In this document: positions 54,777-64,000 of the stretch, piece by piece | How the letters are laid out: each line of letters opens with the position of its first letter | Numbering within the stretch: position 1 is the stretch's first letter | Assembly (NCBI RefSeq): GCF_030730875.1 | Contig: NZ_JAVAMA010000002.1 | Span: forward strand, 372,001-436,000 | Source: Sphingomonas sp. DG1-23 | GTDB lineage: Bacteria > Pseudomonadota > Alphaproteobacteria > Sphingomonadales > Sphingomonadaceae | DNA: 64,000 nucleotides | Reading direction: 5' to 3' | The notes under the pieces: generated by a model | Databases searched by the model: none | What the model saw: only the letters and a program-made list of their open reading frames with translations | What the model was told of the DNA's origin: nothing | Program-made: the position numbers and the translations under genes

Positions 54777-56795
54777 CTAACCCGGCCGGTTCTTGCCCAG
54801 ATACCAGCTCATGTTCGAAGGTCCGCGCGAGCGCGCGAATTGCGGGTTCAGCAGATCATAGACCACGGCGTTCTCGAGCACGCGCTGGACGTAGTTCTTG
54901 GTCTCGAAGATCGGGATCTGCTCGATCCATTTGACCATGTCGCCCCCCGGCAGCCGGGGATCGCCGTTCGCGCGGATCCATTTATTCACATTGCCCGGCC
55001 CGGCATTGTACGCCGCCACCGCCAGCGGATAGCTGCCATAGAGGTTGTAGACGCGCTGGAAATAGCTCGAGCCGAGCTTGATGTTGTAGTCGGTATCGGT
55101 GGTCAGCGACTCGCGGTTGTAGCTCAGCCCCAATTTGCCCGCGGTCTCGGCGGCGGTGCCCGGCATCAGCTGCATCAGCCCGCGCGCGCCGGCATGGCTC
55201 ACTGCCGCGCGATCGAACTGGCTCTCCTGCCGCGCGATCGCGTGGATGATCGTCCAGTAATCGCGCTGCGTCTCGGGGACCTTCACCGAGGGGAAGCCCG
55301 CCGCGGTATAGTCCGACAGTCCGTTCTCCAGCGCGCTGCGCCCGACCATCACCCCCAGGTCGGGCCGGCCGATCGTGCGGCTGAGCTCGGCGGCGAGGAC
55401 ATGGTCGCTGTCGGACGTGGCGTCGCGCGCGATCTGGCGAATGAACATGCCTTGCGAGACGCGGTCGCCGGTCGTCCCGAGCAGCTGGACCGCGCGTACC
55501 GTCTCGCGCCGGTAAAAGGCATCGCGGGCCGCAATGTCGGCGACACGGGTGTCGAGCGGCGGCGGCCCTTTGAGCGGGCGCCCCAGCCGTTCGGCGGCGA
55601 GCTGGCCGTAATAGAGATCGGCGAAGCCCGCGGCGCGCGCGAAATAGTCCTGCGCGGCGACCTGATCGCCCGCCGCCTCGGCGGCGCGCCCCGCCCAGTA
55701 CAGGCCCTTGGACTGGGTGGTCGGGGTCTTCGAGCCCCTCGAATAGCGCTCGAACATGCCCATTGCGTCGCGGGGGCGGGCGAGATTGTAATAGGCCGTG
55801 GTGCCCGCCAGCCAGGTCAGGCTGGTATAATCGTCGCGCTCGCCCAGCGGCAGTTCGGCAATGACCGTGGTTGACGGGAAGGCGTCGTCGACCTGGGCGG
55901 CGATCTGATAGGCGAGGCTGTGCTGTCCGTCGGCCGAGGCGCCGCGCGCTGCCATCAGCAGCACTTCGTACCACGCCTCGGCATCGCCCGGATACGAAGT
56001 CAGCCGCGGCCGCTGCGCCAGATAGGCGCGCATCGCCGGACTCTGGCCGCTGTCGCGCAGCCAACGCGCACGATCGGCGATGTAACCGGGATCGTTGCGG
56101 CCGATATCCATCGCGTTCGCGCCCTTGAGCGCGGCGTCGGCCGCCTTGGCGCGAAACGCGATCCGCGCCTCGAAGATCGCGCGCTTCGACGGTGAGACGA
56201 AGCCGAGCTGGCGCTGCGCCGCGCTGGTCGCGCCCTTCCACAACAGCATGTCCGCCCGGGCATCGTGGTCCGCCGGCGCCAGCGCCGACAGAAACGAAGC
56301 CATCAGCTTGCTCTCGTCCGACGCGCGCATCGTCCCCGCGCGCCACGCCTTGCGCGCCTGTTCGTCGGCATCGGCGCGCCGGCCGGAAGCGGCGAGCGCC
56401 TCGGCGAAGCGGACATGCCCGGCGGGCGTCAGCGGCGGAAAGCGATCGAAGAAGCGCACCACCAGCCCCGGTGCCCAGCTGCCGCTGTCGAGCACCGTCT
56501 CGGCCGCGGCGCGCCGGCCGGTCTCGCCTGGCCAGCCGGGATGCGCGAGCATGAAATTGGCATAGTCGGAAAAGGGCCAATTGTCGGACTGCTGGAGCCG
56601 CTTCCATTCGGCGAGCGCCGGCGCGAGCGGATCGGCCTGCGCATAAGCCGGCGAAACCGGTGCGACTGCATTCTGCAGCGCCCCCGCGGCCGATCGGATT
56701 TGTTCCTGCGTGAGCTGCGACGAAACCGCGACCCCCGACACCCCAGCGAGCAATACAGCGCTCTTGATAACCGTCCCGAGCATGCTGGACATCAT
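54777..56795 (-). CDS. slt: Soluble lytic murein transglycosylase
   Basis: Periplasmic peptidoglycan lyase of about 672 residues. A signal segment (MLGTVIKSAVLLAGVSGVAV) is followed by an alpha-superhelical region of TPR-like repeats (ARAAEAAGDQVAAQDYFARA among them) and a C-terminal Slt70-type domain: HAIARQESQFDRAAVSHAGA with catalytic Glu, RGLMQLMPGTAAETAGKLGL and YPLAVAAYNAGPGNVNKWI. The start is one of three close ATGs (56795, 56792, 56783). It is divergent from dapA with a 59-bp gap. Confidence 0.93.
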   Translation of the reverse strand: MMSSMLGTVIKSAVLLAGVSGVAVSSQLTQEQIRSAAGALQNAVAPVSPAYAQADPLAPALAEWKRLQQSDNWPFSDYANFMLAHPGWPGETGRRAAAETVLDSGSWAPGLVVRFFDRFPPLTPAGHVRFAEALAASGRRADADEQARKAWRAGTMRASDESKLMASFLSALAPADHDARADMLLWKGATSAAQRQLGFVSPSKRAIFEARIAFRAKAADAALKGANAMDIGRNDPGYIADRARWLRDSGQSPAMRAYLAQRPRLTSYPGDAEAWYEVLLMAARGASADGQHSLAYQIAAQVDDAFPSTTVIAELPLGERDDYTSLTWLAGTTAYYNLARPRDAMGMFERYSRGSKTPTTQSKGLYWAGRAAEAAGDQVAAQDYFARAAGFADLYYGQLAAERLGRPLKGPPPLDTRVADIAARDAFYRRETVRAVQLLGTTGDRVSQGMFIRQIARDATSDSDHVLAAELSRTIGRPDLGVMVGRSALENGLSDYTAAGFPSVKVPETQRDYWTIIHAIARQESQFDRAAVSHAGARGLMQLMPGTAAETAGKLGLSYNRESLTTDTDYNIKLGSSYFQRVYNLYGSYPLAVAAYNAGPGNVNKWIRANGDPRLPGGDMVKWIEQIPIFETKNYVQRVLENAVVYDLLNPQFARSRGPSNMSWYLGKNRPG

Positions 56796-56854
56796 ACGGA
56801 CTCGCCGCCTATCTGCCAGTCCCGATCTCGGGAAATGAGGAAGATTTTCACGCC

Positions 56855-57736
56855 ATGTTCTCCGGGTCGATTCCTGCATTGGTCACGCCGTTCCGTAACG
56901 GCAGTTTTGCAGAGCAAGATTACCGGGACCTTGTTGAATGGCAGATTGCCGAAGGTTCGGCGGCTCTGGTTCCGTGCGGCACCACCGGCGAGGCGGCGAC
57001 GCTGACCAAGGACGAGCATTTCGAGATCGTCCGCATCTGCGCCGATCAGGCCAAGGGCAGAGTGCCGGTGCTGGCCGGGGCGGGCTCGAACGACACCCAG
57101 GTGGCGATCGCCAACGTCCATGCCGCGAAGCAGTCGGGCGCCGACGCGGTGCTGATGGTGCCGCCTTATTACAACCGCCCGAGCCAGGAAGGCATCTTCC
57201 GCCATTTCGAGGCCGTCGCCAACGCCACCGATTTGCCGATTATCCTCTATAACGTTCCCGGCCGGACGGTCACCGACATCCAGCCGGCGACGATGGCGCG
57301 GATCGTCGCGGCGTTCGGCAGCCGCTTCCTCGGGGTCAAGGACGCGACCGGCCAGCTCGGCCGGGTGTCCGAGCAGCGCGCCGGCTGCGGGCCCGATTTC
57401 ATCCAGCTCTCGGGCAATGACGAGACCGCATTGGCCTTCAACGCGATGGGCGGCACCGGCTGCATCTCGGTCAGCGCCAATGTCGCGCCGCGGCTGTGCG
57501 CCGACTTCCAGGCTGCCTGGGCCGCGGGCGACACCGCCCGCGCGCTCGAACTCCACGACCGGCTCTATCCGCTCCATATCGCGATGTTCACCGATGCCTC
57601 GCCCGGCCCGGTCAAATATGCGCTGGGCAAGGTCCGCCCCGGCTTCCCCGGCGAGCTGCGTCTGCCGATGACCGAAGCCGGCGAGGCGAGCCGCGCCGCG
57701 GTCGACGCTGCTTTGGCGCATGCCGGGCTGATCTAG
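56855..57736 (+). CDS. dapA: 4-hydroxy-tetrahydrodipicolinate synthase
   Basis: Lysine/diaminopimelate pathway enzyme of 293 residues. LVPCGTTGEAATLTKDEHFE binds the carboxylate, SGADAVLMVPPYYNRPSQEG carries the catalytic Tyr, IILYNVPGRTVTDIQPATMA the proton-relay Tyr, and FLGVKDATGQLGRVSEQR the Schiff-base Lys. Complete and of normal length. Confidence 0.96.
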   Translation: MFSGSIPALVTPFRNGSFAEQDYRDLVEWQIAEGSAALVPCGTTGEAATLTKDEHFEIVRICADQAKGRVPVLAGAGSNDTQVAIANVHAAKQSGADAVLMVPPYYNRPSQEGIFRHFEAVANATDLPIILYNVPGRTVTDIQPATMARIVAAFGSRFLGVKDATGQLGRVSEQRAGCGPDFIQLSGNDETALAFNAMGGTGCISVSANVAPRLCADFQAAWAAGDTARALELHDRLYPLHIAMFTDASPGPVKYALGKVRPGFPGELRLPMTEAGEASRAAVDAALAHAGLI

Positions 57737-57925
57737 CGACCGCTTGCAAATGCTGCATCTTGCGCCGCGGAAAAGCGCAAGCATTCGTCACAATCCCATC
57801 ACAATCCGCGCCTAGCGGCGCGCTCAGGGAAAACAGCCCTTTCGCGAACCCCGGCCGTCCCGCGCGCATTCTGCGCCGGGCGACGGCTGCGTGCGTCCGC
57901 GAACCAGAACAAGATTGGGGAACCG

Positions 57926-60238
57926 ATGAAATTCGTATCTGTCCGCCGCGTCCTTCGTTCGAGCGCGGCCATCGCCGCCTTGCTCTACGCCGGCACCGCT
58001 TTTGCTCAGGACACCGAGGCCGCAGTCGACGCCCAGGCTGATGCCGGCGACATCGTCGTCACCGCGCAACGCCGCGAAGAGCGCCTCATCGACGTGCCGG
58101 TCTCGGTCGCCGTGCTGCAGGGCGATTCGCTTCGCGACTTCCAGGCCGCGGGCGACGACACGCTCGCGCTCGCCGGCCGCGTCCCCGGCCTCTATGCCGA
58201 GACGACCACCGGCCGCATCTTCCCGCGCTATTACATCCGCGGCCTCGGCAATATAGATTTCTATCTCGGCGCGTCGCAGCCGGTGTCGATCATCCAGGAC
58301 GATGTCGTGCTCGAGCATGTCGTGCTCAAGTCGAACCCGGTCTACGATCTCGACCGCGTCGAAGTGCTGCGCGGCCCGCAGGGCTCGCTGTTCGGTCGCA
58401 ACACCACCGCCGGCATCGTCAAGTTCGACACGATCCGCCCGAGCCAGACCTTTCAGGGCCGCGCCGCATTGTCGGTCGGCGAATATGGCAGCTCCAACAT
58501 CGACGCCGGCTTCGGCGGTCCGATCGTCGACGACGTGCTGTCGTTCCGCGTTTCCGGCCTCTATCAGCACCGCGACGACTGGGTCGACAACAGCTATACC
58601 GGCCCGAGCTTCGACGGCACCCGCGGCAGCTTCAACGCGATGGGCGGTTTCGACGACCGCAACCTGCGACTCCAGCTCCGCTTCACGCCGACCGATCGCC
58701 TGACCTTCGACCTTTCCGGGCATGGCCGCTGGTACAAGGGCAGCTCGACCCTGTTCCACCGCGGCGCGCTGGTGAAGGGCTCGAACAGCGTCGAGAACGA
58801 ACCGCGCGACCGCGTCGCCTATGACGAGGCGATGGACAATCCGCAGGCGTACGACACCTATGGTGCGTCGCTGCGCGCGAGCTACGATCTGGGCGGCGCG
58901 GTGCTCACCTCGATCTCGGCCTGGGAAACCACCTCGGGTTACAGCCGCGGCGACACCGATGGCGGCGCAGCGACCCTGTTCGCCGGCCCGGCATTCTACG
59001 GCCAGTCGCAGGGCAATGTCCGCGATCTCGACCAGTTCAGCCAGGAGCTGCGCATCGCCAGCCCCGGCACCGGCAAGTTTAACTGGCAGTTCGGCGGCTA
59101 TTATTTCGACTCGCGCGACATCACCGATTTCTACCAGCGCCGCGTGTTCCTCTCGGCGCCGTTCGACCCCGCCGATCCCAACAGCAACAATCCCAACAAC
59201 TGGGTGCGGCTGCGCAACGTCAACACGTCGTGGGCGGCGTTCGGCCAGGCCAGCTACGAGTTGATCCCGAACCTCACGCTCACCGCCGGCGCGCGCATCA
59301 CCAACGACAGCAAGTCGACCCGCCTGCTCAAGACCGCCGACACCGGCACCGGCGCGGTGACCTATGCCGGCCGCCGCTTCGTCGAGCTCGAGGACACCAG
59401 GGAAAGCTGGGACGTCAGCGCGCTCTACAAGCTTAGCGACGATGTCAGCGTCTATGCCCGCGTCGCCAGCGGCTTCCGCGGTCCGACGATCCAGGGCCGC
59501 TCGGCGGTGTTCAACTCGGACTTCACTACGGCGGATTCGGAGACGATCCTGTCGTGGGAGGCCGGCGTGAAGGGCGCATTGCTCGACAATCGCGTGCGCT
59601 TCAATCTGAGCGGCTTCTATTACACGGTCGACGACATCCAGTTGAACGCCAATGACGTGAACGGCAACGGCGTGCTGCTCAATGCCGACAAGGCCAAGGC
59701 CTATGGTGTCGAGGCCGAGCTCGACGTGCATCCGGTGCAGAATCTCGCGCTCTCGCTGGGCGGCAGCTGGCTCCACACCGAGATCGACGATCAGGCCGCG
59801 CTCGCGCAGGTCTGTGTGCTCGGTGGGACGATCGTCTGCACCGTCGACGATCCGACCGTGGTCATCCCCGGCCGCGGCACCTTCGCCCGGATCGACGGCA
59901 ATCGCCTGCCCAACGCGCCCGAATACAATCTCAACGTCGCGGCGCGCTACGACATCCCGACGGGCGATGACGGCAAGTTCTTCGTCTCGACCGACTGGAA
60001 CCTGCAGGGCTTCACCAGCTTCGTGCTGTACGACACCAAAGAGTTCACTTCGGACGGCAACTTCGAAGGCGGTCTCAAGATCGGCTATGAAGGCGGCGAC
60101 GGCGATTGGGAAATCGCTGCGTTCGCCCGCAACATCACCAACGAGAAGAACCTCAAGGGCGTGATCGAGAACTATATGGCCGCGGTGTTCAACGATCCGC
60201 GGATCATCGGCGTCTCGTTCAGCACGCGGATGCGTTGA
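57926..60238 (+). CDS. TonB-dependent receptor
   Basis: Outer-membrane receptor of 770 residues. ATG 57926 follows TTGGGGAACCG. The signal peptide ends at about GTAFAQ; then AGDIVVTAQRREERLIDVPV, PRYYIRGLGNIDFYLGASQP and YDLDRVEVLRGPQGSLFGRN form the TonB box and plug. The C-terminus (DPRIIGVSFSTRMR) ends with Arg rather than an aromatic residue, which is unusual though seen in this group. It is monocistronic, with hairpins and a terminator downstream. The 189-bp leader region holds TTGCAAATGCTGCATC and an inverted repeat CTTGCGC...GCGCAAG at 57759-57781. Substrate unknown. Confidence 0.94.
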   Translation: MKFVSVRRVLRSSAAIAALLYAGTAFAQDTEAAVDAQADAGDIVVTAQRREERLIDVPVSVAVLQGDSLRDFQAAGDDTLALAGRVPGLYAETTTGRIFPRYYIRGLGNIDFYLGASQPVSIIQDDVVLEHVVLKSNPVYDLDRVEVLRGPQGSLFGRNTTAGIVKFDTIRPSQTFQGRAALSVGEYGSSNIDAGFGGPIVDDVLSFRVSGLYQHRDDWVDNSYTGPSFDGTRGSFNAMGGFDDRNLRLQLRFTPTDRLTFDLSGHGRWYKGSSTLFHRGALVKGSNSVENEPRDRVAYDEAMDNPQAYDTYGASLRASYDLGGAVLTSISAWETTSGYSRGDTDGGAATLFAGPAFYGQSQGNVRDLDQFSQELRIASPGTGKFNWQFGGYYFDSRDITDFYQRRVFLSAPFDPADPNSNNPNNWVRLRNVNTSWAAFGQASYELIPNLTLTAGARITNDSKSTRLLKTADTGTGAVTYAGRRFVELEDTRESWDVSALYKLSDDVSVYARVASGFRGPTIQGRSAVFNSDFTTADSETILSWEAGVKGALLDNRVRFNLSGFYYTVDDIQLNANDVNGNGVLLNADKAKAYGVEAELDVHPVQNLALSLGGSWLHTEIDDQAALAQVCVLGGTIVCTVDDPTVVIPGRGTFARIDGNRLPNAPEYNLNVAARYDIPTGDDGKFFVSTDWNLQGFTSFVLYDTKEFTSDGNFEGGLKIGYEGGDGDWEIAAFARNITNEKNLKGVIENYMAAVFNDPRIIGVSFSTRMR

Positions 60239-60250
60239 TCTGAAGAGCGC

Positions 60251-60272
60251 CCCTCCCTGCTCGCAGGGAGGG
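60251..60272. repeat. Intergenic palindrome
   Basis: CCCTCCCTGC-TC-GCAGGGAGGG is a perfect 10-bp stem just after the receptor stop. It resembles the CTCCC/GGGAG palindromes at 60375-60395 and 63685-63799, suggesting a repeat family. Confidence 0.7.
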
Positions 60273-60374
60273 CCCGGGGTGGGTGCGCGCGTCTGCGCGC
60301 TCTGAGGACTCATCACCCGGCATTGAAGCGGCGAGCAGGGCATCGAGCCCCGCTCGCCGTAACCCACCCCCTAA

Positions 60375-60395
60375 CCCCTCCCCGGTAGGGAGGGG
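60375..60395. repeat. Intergenic palindrome
   Basis: CCCCTCCC-CGGTA-GGGAGGGG is a perfect 8-bp stem with a 5-base loop, similar to the palindrome at 60251. Confidence 0.65.
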
Positions 60396-60400
60396 AATGA

Positions 60401-60426
60401 AAGGCCCGGCCGCAATGCCGGGCCTT
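60401..60426 (+). terminator. Intrinsic terminator after the receptor gene
   Basis: AAGGCCCGGC-CGCAAT-GCCGGGCCTT (10-bp stem) is followed by TTCTTTT. It lies about 165 bp after the receptor stop and before smpB. Confidence 0.88.
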
Positions 60427-60491
60427 TTCTTTTGCCGACCGGGACGATCGGCTTCCCTTCGGCGCGCCGCCCCCCTACATGCCCACATCCC

Positions 60492-60974
60492 ATGGCCCGT
60501 CCTCGCCCCGCCACCTTCGAGAAAGTGAAGACCGTCGCCGAGAACCGGCGCGCGCGGTACGAATATTTCATCGAGACGGTCTACGAGGCCGGGCTTGCCC
60601 TGACCGGCACCGAAGTGAAGTCGCTGCGCTTCGGCGAGGGCTCGATCGCCGAGGCCTATGCCGAAGTGAAGGAAAACGGGGTGTGGCTGGTCAACGCCAA
60701 CATCCCCGAATTCAGCCATGGCAATCGCTATAATCACGAGCCCAAGCGCCCGCGTAAATTGCTCCTTCACGAGCGTGAAATAAACAAGCTGCACGGAGCC
60801 GTGGCGCGCGAGGGTATGACGCTCGTCCCGCTCTCGATCTATTTCAACGGGCGCGGGCGCGCCAAGGTCGAGCTGGCGCTCGCGAAGGGCAAGAAGACGC
60901 ATGACAAGCGCGAGTCGATCAAGGAACGCGACTGGAAGCGCGAGCAAGGCCGGATCCTCCGCGACCGTGGCTGA
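60492..60974 (+). CDS. smpB: SsrA (tmRNA)-binding protein SmpB
   Basis: Protein of 160 residues needed for tmRNA-mediated ribosome rescue. ATG 60492 gives [60 protein letters not shown] and [20 protein letters not shown] are conserved family stretches, the last forming the helix that probes the mRNA channel. No tmRNA gene was recognised in the window. Overlaps the next gene by 8 bp. Confidence 0.96.
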   Translation: MARPRPATFEKVKTVAENRRARYEYFIETVYEAGLALTGTEVKSLRFGEGSIAEAYAEVKENGVWLVNANIPEFSHGNRYNHEPKRPRKLLLHEREINKLHGAVAREGMTLVPLSIYFNGRGRAKVELALAKGKKTHDKRESIKERDWKREQGRILRDRG

Positions 60975-61536
60975 CGGGTTCGGCGCACGCTTCCGCGCCT
61001 GGGTCGATCGCAATTTGCCGACGCGCGAGAGCTTCGAATCGAACCGCTGGCTGCGCCCGATCGCGCACCGCATCCTGCATTCGTCGCTGTGGCGGATGAC
61101 GCGGCGCTCGGTGCCGCGCGGCGTCGCGCTCGGCATGTTCACCGGCATCCTGATTCCGATGGGCCAGATCCCGGCATCGGCGGTGCTCGCGCTGCCGTTG
61201 CGCGCGAACGTGCCCGCGGCCGCCTTGACCACCTTCTTCACCAATCCGTTCACCACGCCGTTCCTGTTCATTCTCTACTACAAGCTCGGCAATTGGACGC
61301 TGCATCTGAGCGGCACCAGCGCGGCGCAGGCCAGGACCGCAGTCGCCGATGCCGGCTGGCTGCACTGGCTCGCGGCGGATGTCGGCCTGCCCACCGCAGT
61401 CGGCATGGCGATGTGCGCCGTCATCGGCGGCATTCTCGGCTATGTCGTGGCGGCGTTCGGCTGGCGTCTTTGGATCACGCGCAAATGGCGCAAGCGCTCA
61501 ACCGAGCGCGCAGCGCGGCAGATTGACGCGGCGTAG
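60967..61536 (+). CDS. DUF2062-family membrane protein (GTG start)
   Basis: Protein of 189 residues beginning at GTG 60967, inside the end of smp[21 protein letters not shown], followed by [20 protein letters not shown], is the DUF2062 core; two to three hydrophobic helices follow, with a basic C-terminal tail. Function unknown; often found beside smpB in alphaproteobacteria. Confidence 0.88.
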   Translation: MADGFGARFRAWVDRNLPTRESFESNRWLRPIAHRILHSSLWRMTRRSVPRGVALGMFTGILIPMGQIPASAVLALPLRANVPAAALTTFFTNPFTTPFLFILYYKLGNWTLHLSGTSAAQARTAVADAGWLHWLAADVGLPTAVGMAMCAVIGGILGYVVAAFGWRLWITRKWRKRSTERAARQIDAA

Positions 61537-61580
61537 CAGCGGCGTAAGACAGCGCCTTTCTCTTTTCGAAGGGCCGCTCC

Positions 61581-63674
61581 ATGCGTCTTCCGCTTCTTGC
61601 CACTACCTTCCTCGCCGCGCCGGCGCTGCTCGCCGGCTGCACCCGCGCTGACACGCCGCCGCCCGAGGCTGTAGCCGCCCAGACCGCCACCGTGTCGCAG
61701 GCCGCTGTCGGCCCGGTCGCGCCCGCGACGGCGCCGCGCCCGCAGCTCGGCAATTACGGCTTCGACGAGGCCGGCATGGACAAGTCGATCGCCCCCGGCG
61801 ACGATTTCTACGGCTATGCCAACGGCATCTGGGCGCGGACCACCCCGATCCCGTCGGACAAGTCGAATTTCGGCGCGTTCAACGTGATCGACGATCTGTC
61901 GAAGCAGCGCACGCAGGAAATCCTCGAAGCGGCCAAGGCCGATCCCAATTCGAAGATCGGCGTCGCCTATGCCACCTATCTCGACACTGCGGCGATCGAC
62001 GCCAAGGGCCTTGCGCCGATTCAGCCCTGGCTCGACCAGATCAAGAGCGTGAAGGCCAAATCGGGCCTCGCTTCATTGTACGCGCAGGCCGATCGCAACG
62101 GCGTGCAGGGCCTGTTCGGCAGCTATATCGGCCAGGACGACAAGAATCCCGAGGTCTATGCGCTCAGCCTCGCGCAGGGCGGGCTCGGCATGCCCGACCG
62201 CGATTATTATCTCTCGAAGGACGCCAAGCTCGTCGAGACGCGGGGTGCCTATGAGAAGCATCTCGCCAACGTCCTGACCTTGGCGCACGAACCCAATGCC
62301 GCCGCGCGCGCCAAGGCGATCCTCGCGCTTGAGACGCGGATCGCGCAGGCGCACTGGACCCGCGTCGAGAGCCGCGATGCCAACAAGACCTACAACAAGA
62401 TGACCGTCGCCCAGCTCGTGCGGAAGGCGCCGGGCTTCGATTTCAAGGGCTATTTCGCCGGCATCGGCGCGTCGGTCGACAGTGTGATCGTCGCGCAGCC
62501 CAGCGCCGTGACGGCGATCGCCAGGCAGGTCCAGGCCACGCCGCTCGCCGTTCTCAAGGATCAGTTGCTCGTCCGCAGCCTCGACAATTTCGCCGACGTG
62601 CTGCCGTCCGGCTTCGACAAGGAACAGTTCGCATTCTACGGCACCACGCTGTCGGGCACGCCCGAGCAGCAGGTCCGCTGGAAGCGCGCAGTCGAGTTCA
62701 CCACCGGTGCCGTGTCGGACGAGGTCAGCCAGGCCTATGTCGCCAAATATTTCCCGCCGGCCACCAAGGCCGCGGCCGACGCATTGGTCAAGAACGTCAT
62801 CGCCGCGATGGATCGCCGCATCGATCAGCTCGACTGGATGGCGCCCGAGACCAAGGTCAAGGCACATGCCAAGCTCGCCGCCTTCACCCCCAAGATCGGC
62901 TATCCCGATCGCTGGCACGATTATTCGAACCTGCAGATCACCGCCGGCGACGCGTACGGCAACAATGTCCGCGCCAATAATTGGGCGCATGACGACGAGG
63001 TCTCGAAGCTCGGTTCGCCGATCCGGCGCTGGGAATGGGGCATGACGCCGATGGAAGTGAATGCCTATGCCAATTTCGGCATGGTCGAGATCGTCTTCCC
63101 CGCGGCGATCCTGCAGCCGCCTTTCTTCGATCCCAACGCCGATCCCGCGGTCAATTATGGCGGCATCGGAGCGGTGATCGGCCACGAGCTAAGCCACCAT
63201 TTCGATGATCAGGGCGCCAAGTACAATGCCGAGGGCCGCCTCACCGATTGGTGGACGCCGGCCGATGTCGCCGCATTCAAGGCGCGCACCGACGCGCTTT
63301 CCGCGCAATACGACCAGTACGAGCCGCTGCCGGGGATGCACGTGAAGGGCGCGCTCACGCTCGGCGAGAATGTCGCCGATCTGGCCGGCCTCACCGTGGC
63401 TTATGACGCCTACAAGCATTCGCTGGGCGGCGAGGGCGCGCCGGTGATCGACGGCACCTCGGGCGATCAGCGTTTCTATCTCGGCTGGGCACAGGTCTGG
63501 CGGCGCAACTACCGCGAGGCCAATCTGCGCCAACGTCTGCTCACCGATCCGCACAGCCCGTCGCAGCAGCGCGCCTGGGTCGTGCGCAACCTCGATCCCT
63601 GGTATTCGGCCTTCGCGCCGGCCCCGGGCAACAAATTGTTCCTGACCCCCGAGCAACGCGTCCGGATCTGGTGA
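61581..63674 (+). CDS. M13-family (neprilysin-like) metallopeptidase, lipoprotein
   Basis: Protein of 697 residues. MRLPLLATTFLAAPALLAGC gives a lipoprotein signal (lipobox LLAGC, Cys20). The N-terminal M13 domain starts at MDKSIAPGDDFYGYANGIW. The catalytic part has VNAYANFGMVEIVFPAAIL, GAVIGHELSHHFDDQGAKYN (HExxH) and LGENVADLAGLTVAYDAYKH (third zinc ligand Glu). All active-site residues are present. It would cleave peptides at the periplasmic face of a membrane. Confidence 0.95.
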   Translation: MRLPLLATTFLAAPALLAGCTRADTPPPEAVAAQTATVSQAAVGPVAPATAPRPQLGNYGFDEAGMDKSIAPGDDFYGYANGIWARTTPIPSDKSNFGAFNVIDDLSKQRTQEILEAAKADPNSKIGVAYATYLDTAAIDAKGLAPIQPWLDQIKSVKAKSGLASLYAQADRNGVQGLFGSYIGQDDKNPEVYALSLAQGGLGMPDRDYYLSKDAKLVETRGAYEKHLANVLTLAHEPNAAARAKAILALETRIAQAHWTRVESRDANKTYNKMTVAQLVRKAPGFDFKGYFAGIGASVDSVIVAQPSAVTAIARQVQATPLAVLKDQLLVRSLDNFADVLPSGFDKEQFAFYGTTLSGTPEQQVRWKRAVEFTTGAVSDEVSQAYVAKYFPPATKAAADALVKNVIAAMDRRIDQLDWMAPETKVKAHAKLAAFTPKIGYPDRWHDYSNLQITAGDAYGNNVRANNWAHDDEVSKLGSPIRRWEWGMTPMEVNAYANFGMVEIVFPAAILQPPFFDPNADPAVNYGGIGAVIGHELSHHFDDQGAKYNAEGRLTDWWTPADVAAFKARTDALSAQYDQYEPLPGMHVKGALTLGENVADLAGLTVAYDAYKHSLGGEGAPVIDGTSGDQRFYLGWAQVWRRNYREANLRQRLLTDPHSPSQQRAWVVRNLDPWYSAFAPAPGNKLFLTPEQRVRIW

Positions 63675-63684
63675 TTCCCGTCTT

Positions 63685-63799
63685 CCGCTCCCTTTGGGAG
63701 CGGGAAGGGCCCGCTCGCCAAGCGAGTGGGAAGGCTGAGGGCGGTTCAACCCTCAGCCTTCCGCCGCTTCGCGGCTCCCTCGCTCTCCCGACGGGAGAG
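63685..63799. repeat. Cluster of intergenic hairpins
   Basis: Several palindromes lie side by side: CCGCTCCC-TTT-GGGAGCGG (63685-63703), GGAAGGCTGAGGG...CCCTCAGCCTTCC (63729-63762, 13-bp stem, 8-base loop) and CTCTCCC-GAC-GGGAGAG (63783-63799). They follow the M13 peptidase gene. None has a good T-run. They look like a REP-type repeat cluster. Confidence 0.65.
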
Positions 63800-63842
63800 G
63801 GAATACTTGACCCGCCCGGCCGCAGCGAACATCGCTAACCCG

Positions 63843-64000
63843 ATGGCGACCTTGCCGACTCCTGCACCTGCTCCGCGCCGCCTGCTGCCGTTGGTCGCTG
63901 CGGTCGCTGCCGGTTTGACCGCGGCCGCGCTCATCCTGATCACGCTCAACGATCGCGTCGTCGCGATCGGCTTCGTCGCCGCGAGCCTGCTGGCGGCGGG
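63843..64000 (+). CDS. Start of a membrane protein (cut by window edge)
   Basis: An open frame from ATG 63843 to the edge (52 codons): MATLPTPAPAPRRLLPLVAA, then a hydrophobic helix (VAAGLTAAALILITL) and IGFVAASLLAAG, probably a second helix. No family can be assigned from so little sequence. Confidence 0.55.
   Translation, partial: MATLPTPAPAPRRLLPLVAAVAAGLTAAALILITLNDRVVAIGFVAASLLAA

Noticed and set aside
57759..57781. Terminator between dapA and the receptor gene
   Set aside because: CTTGCGC...GCGCAAG forms a 7-bp stem but no T-run follows on either strand; it may be regulatory instead.
57824..60367. Long minus-strand open frame (over 800 codons) opposite the receptor gene
   Set aside because: It is antisense to a clear TonB-dependent receptor, is rich in Arg/Ala/Val as expected from high-GC codon shadows, and has no recognisable motif. 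The same applies to the long antisense frames at 2410-4332, 8255-10537, 11591-13741 and 50037-51872.

Overview
The window is high-GC, gene-dense DNA that looks like a chromosome of a Sphingomonas-type alphaproteobacterium. The evidence is four TonB-dependent receptors (two with sphingomonad 'DIVVTAQRREERL'-type plugs, one of the TonB-Xanth-Caul type), many ATGA/GTGA/TTGA start-stop overlaps, GTG and TTG starts, and short GC-rich palindromes between genes. I found no rRNA, tRNA, CRISPR array, transposase or integrase. All identifications rest on reading the translated sequence; no database search was run.

Layout. (1) 1-15,970: two alpha-glucoside/maltose utilisation loci. The first has a LacI regulator (cut by the window edge), an MFS sugar transporter, a TonB-dependent receptor and a GH97 alpha-glucosidase. 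The second has a TonB-dependent receptor, a LacI regulator, a GH65 disaccharide phosphorylase, beta-phosphoglucomutase and an MFS transporter. Three near-identical 14-bp palindromes in the second locus look like the operators of its LacI protein. (2) 15,998-26,847: a VirB type IV secretion locus (B11, B10, B9, B8, B4, B3, B2, a second B2-like pilin, B6) with no VirD4, relaxase, B5, B7 or B1. Interleaved with it are four small, mostly Sec-signal-bearing proteins that share a pattern resembling AB5-toxin B-subunit OB-folds, a 95-residue single-YD-repeat protein, and two tiny translationally coupled ORFs. This is the most likely place for an undescribed system.

(3) 26,976-46,354: an organosulfur-utilisation regulon. 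It contains three DszB-like desulfinase homologues, a DszA/NtaA-type flavin monooxygenase, a class II aldolase, a heterodimeric ABC exporter, an SfnR-like sigma-54 activator, an Ssu-type ABC importer with two permeases, a nitroreductase, two SsuD-like monooxygenases and a TonB-dependent receptor. Four sequences matching TGGCACG-N4-KTGC lie just upstream of the four transcription units, so the whole cluster appears to be one sigma-54 regulon.

(4) 46,497-64,000: mostly housekeeping and scattered genes: DctA, a small lipoprotein, M28 and M13 metallopeptidases, an orphan MbtH protein, EttA, Uma2, DoxX, acylphosphatase, GreB, soluble lytic transglycosylase, DapA, a fourth TonB-dependent receptor, SmpB, a DUF2062 protein and the start of a membrane protein. 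No gene-free stretch exceeds 300 bases; the longest are 60,239-60,491 (hairpins and a terminator), 37,334-37,567 (two divergent sigma-54 promoters) and 46,285-46,496 (one sigma-54 promoter).
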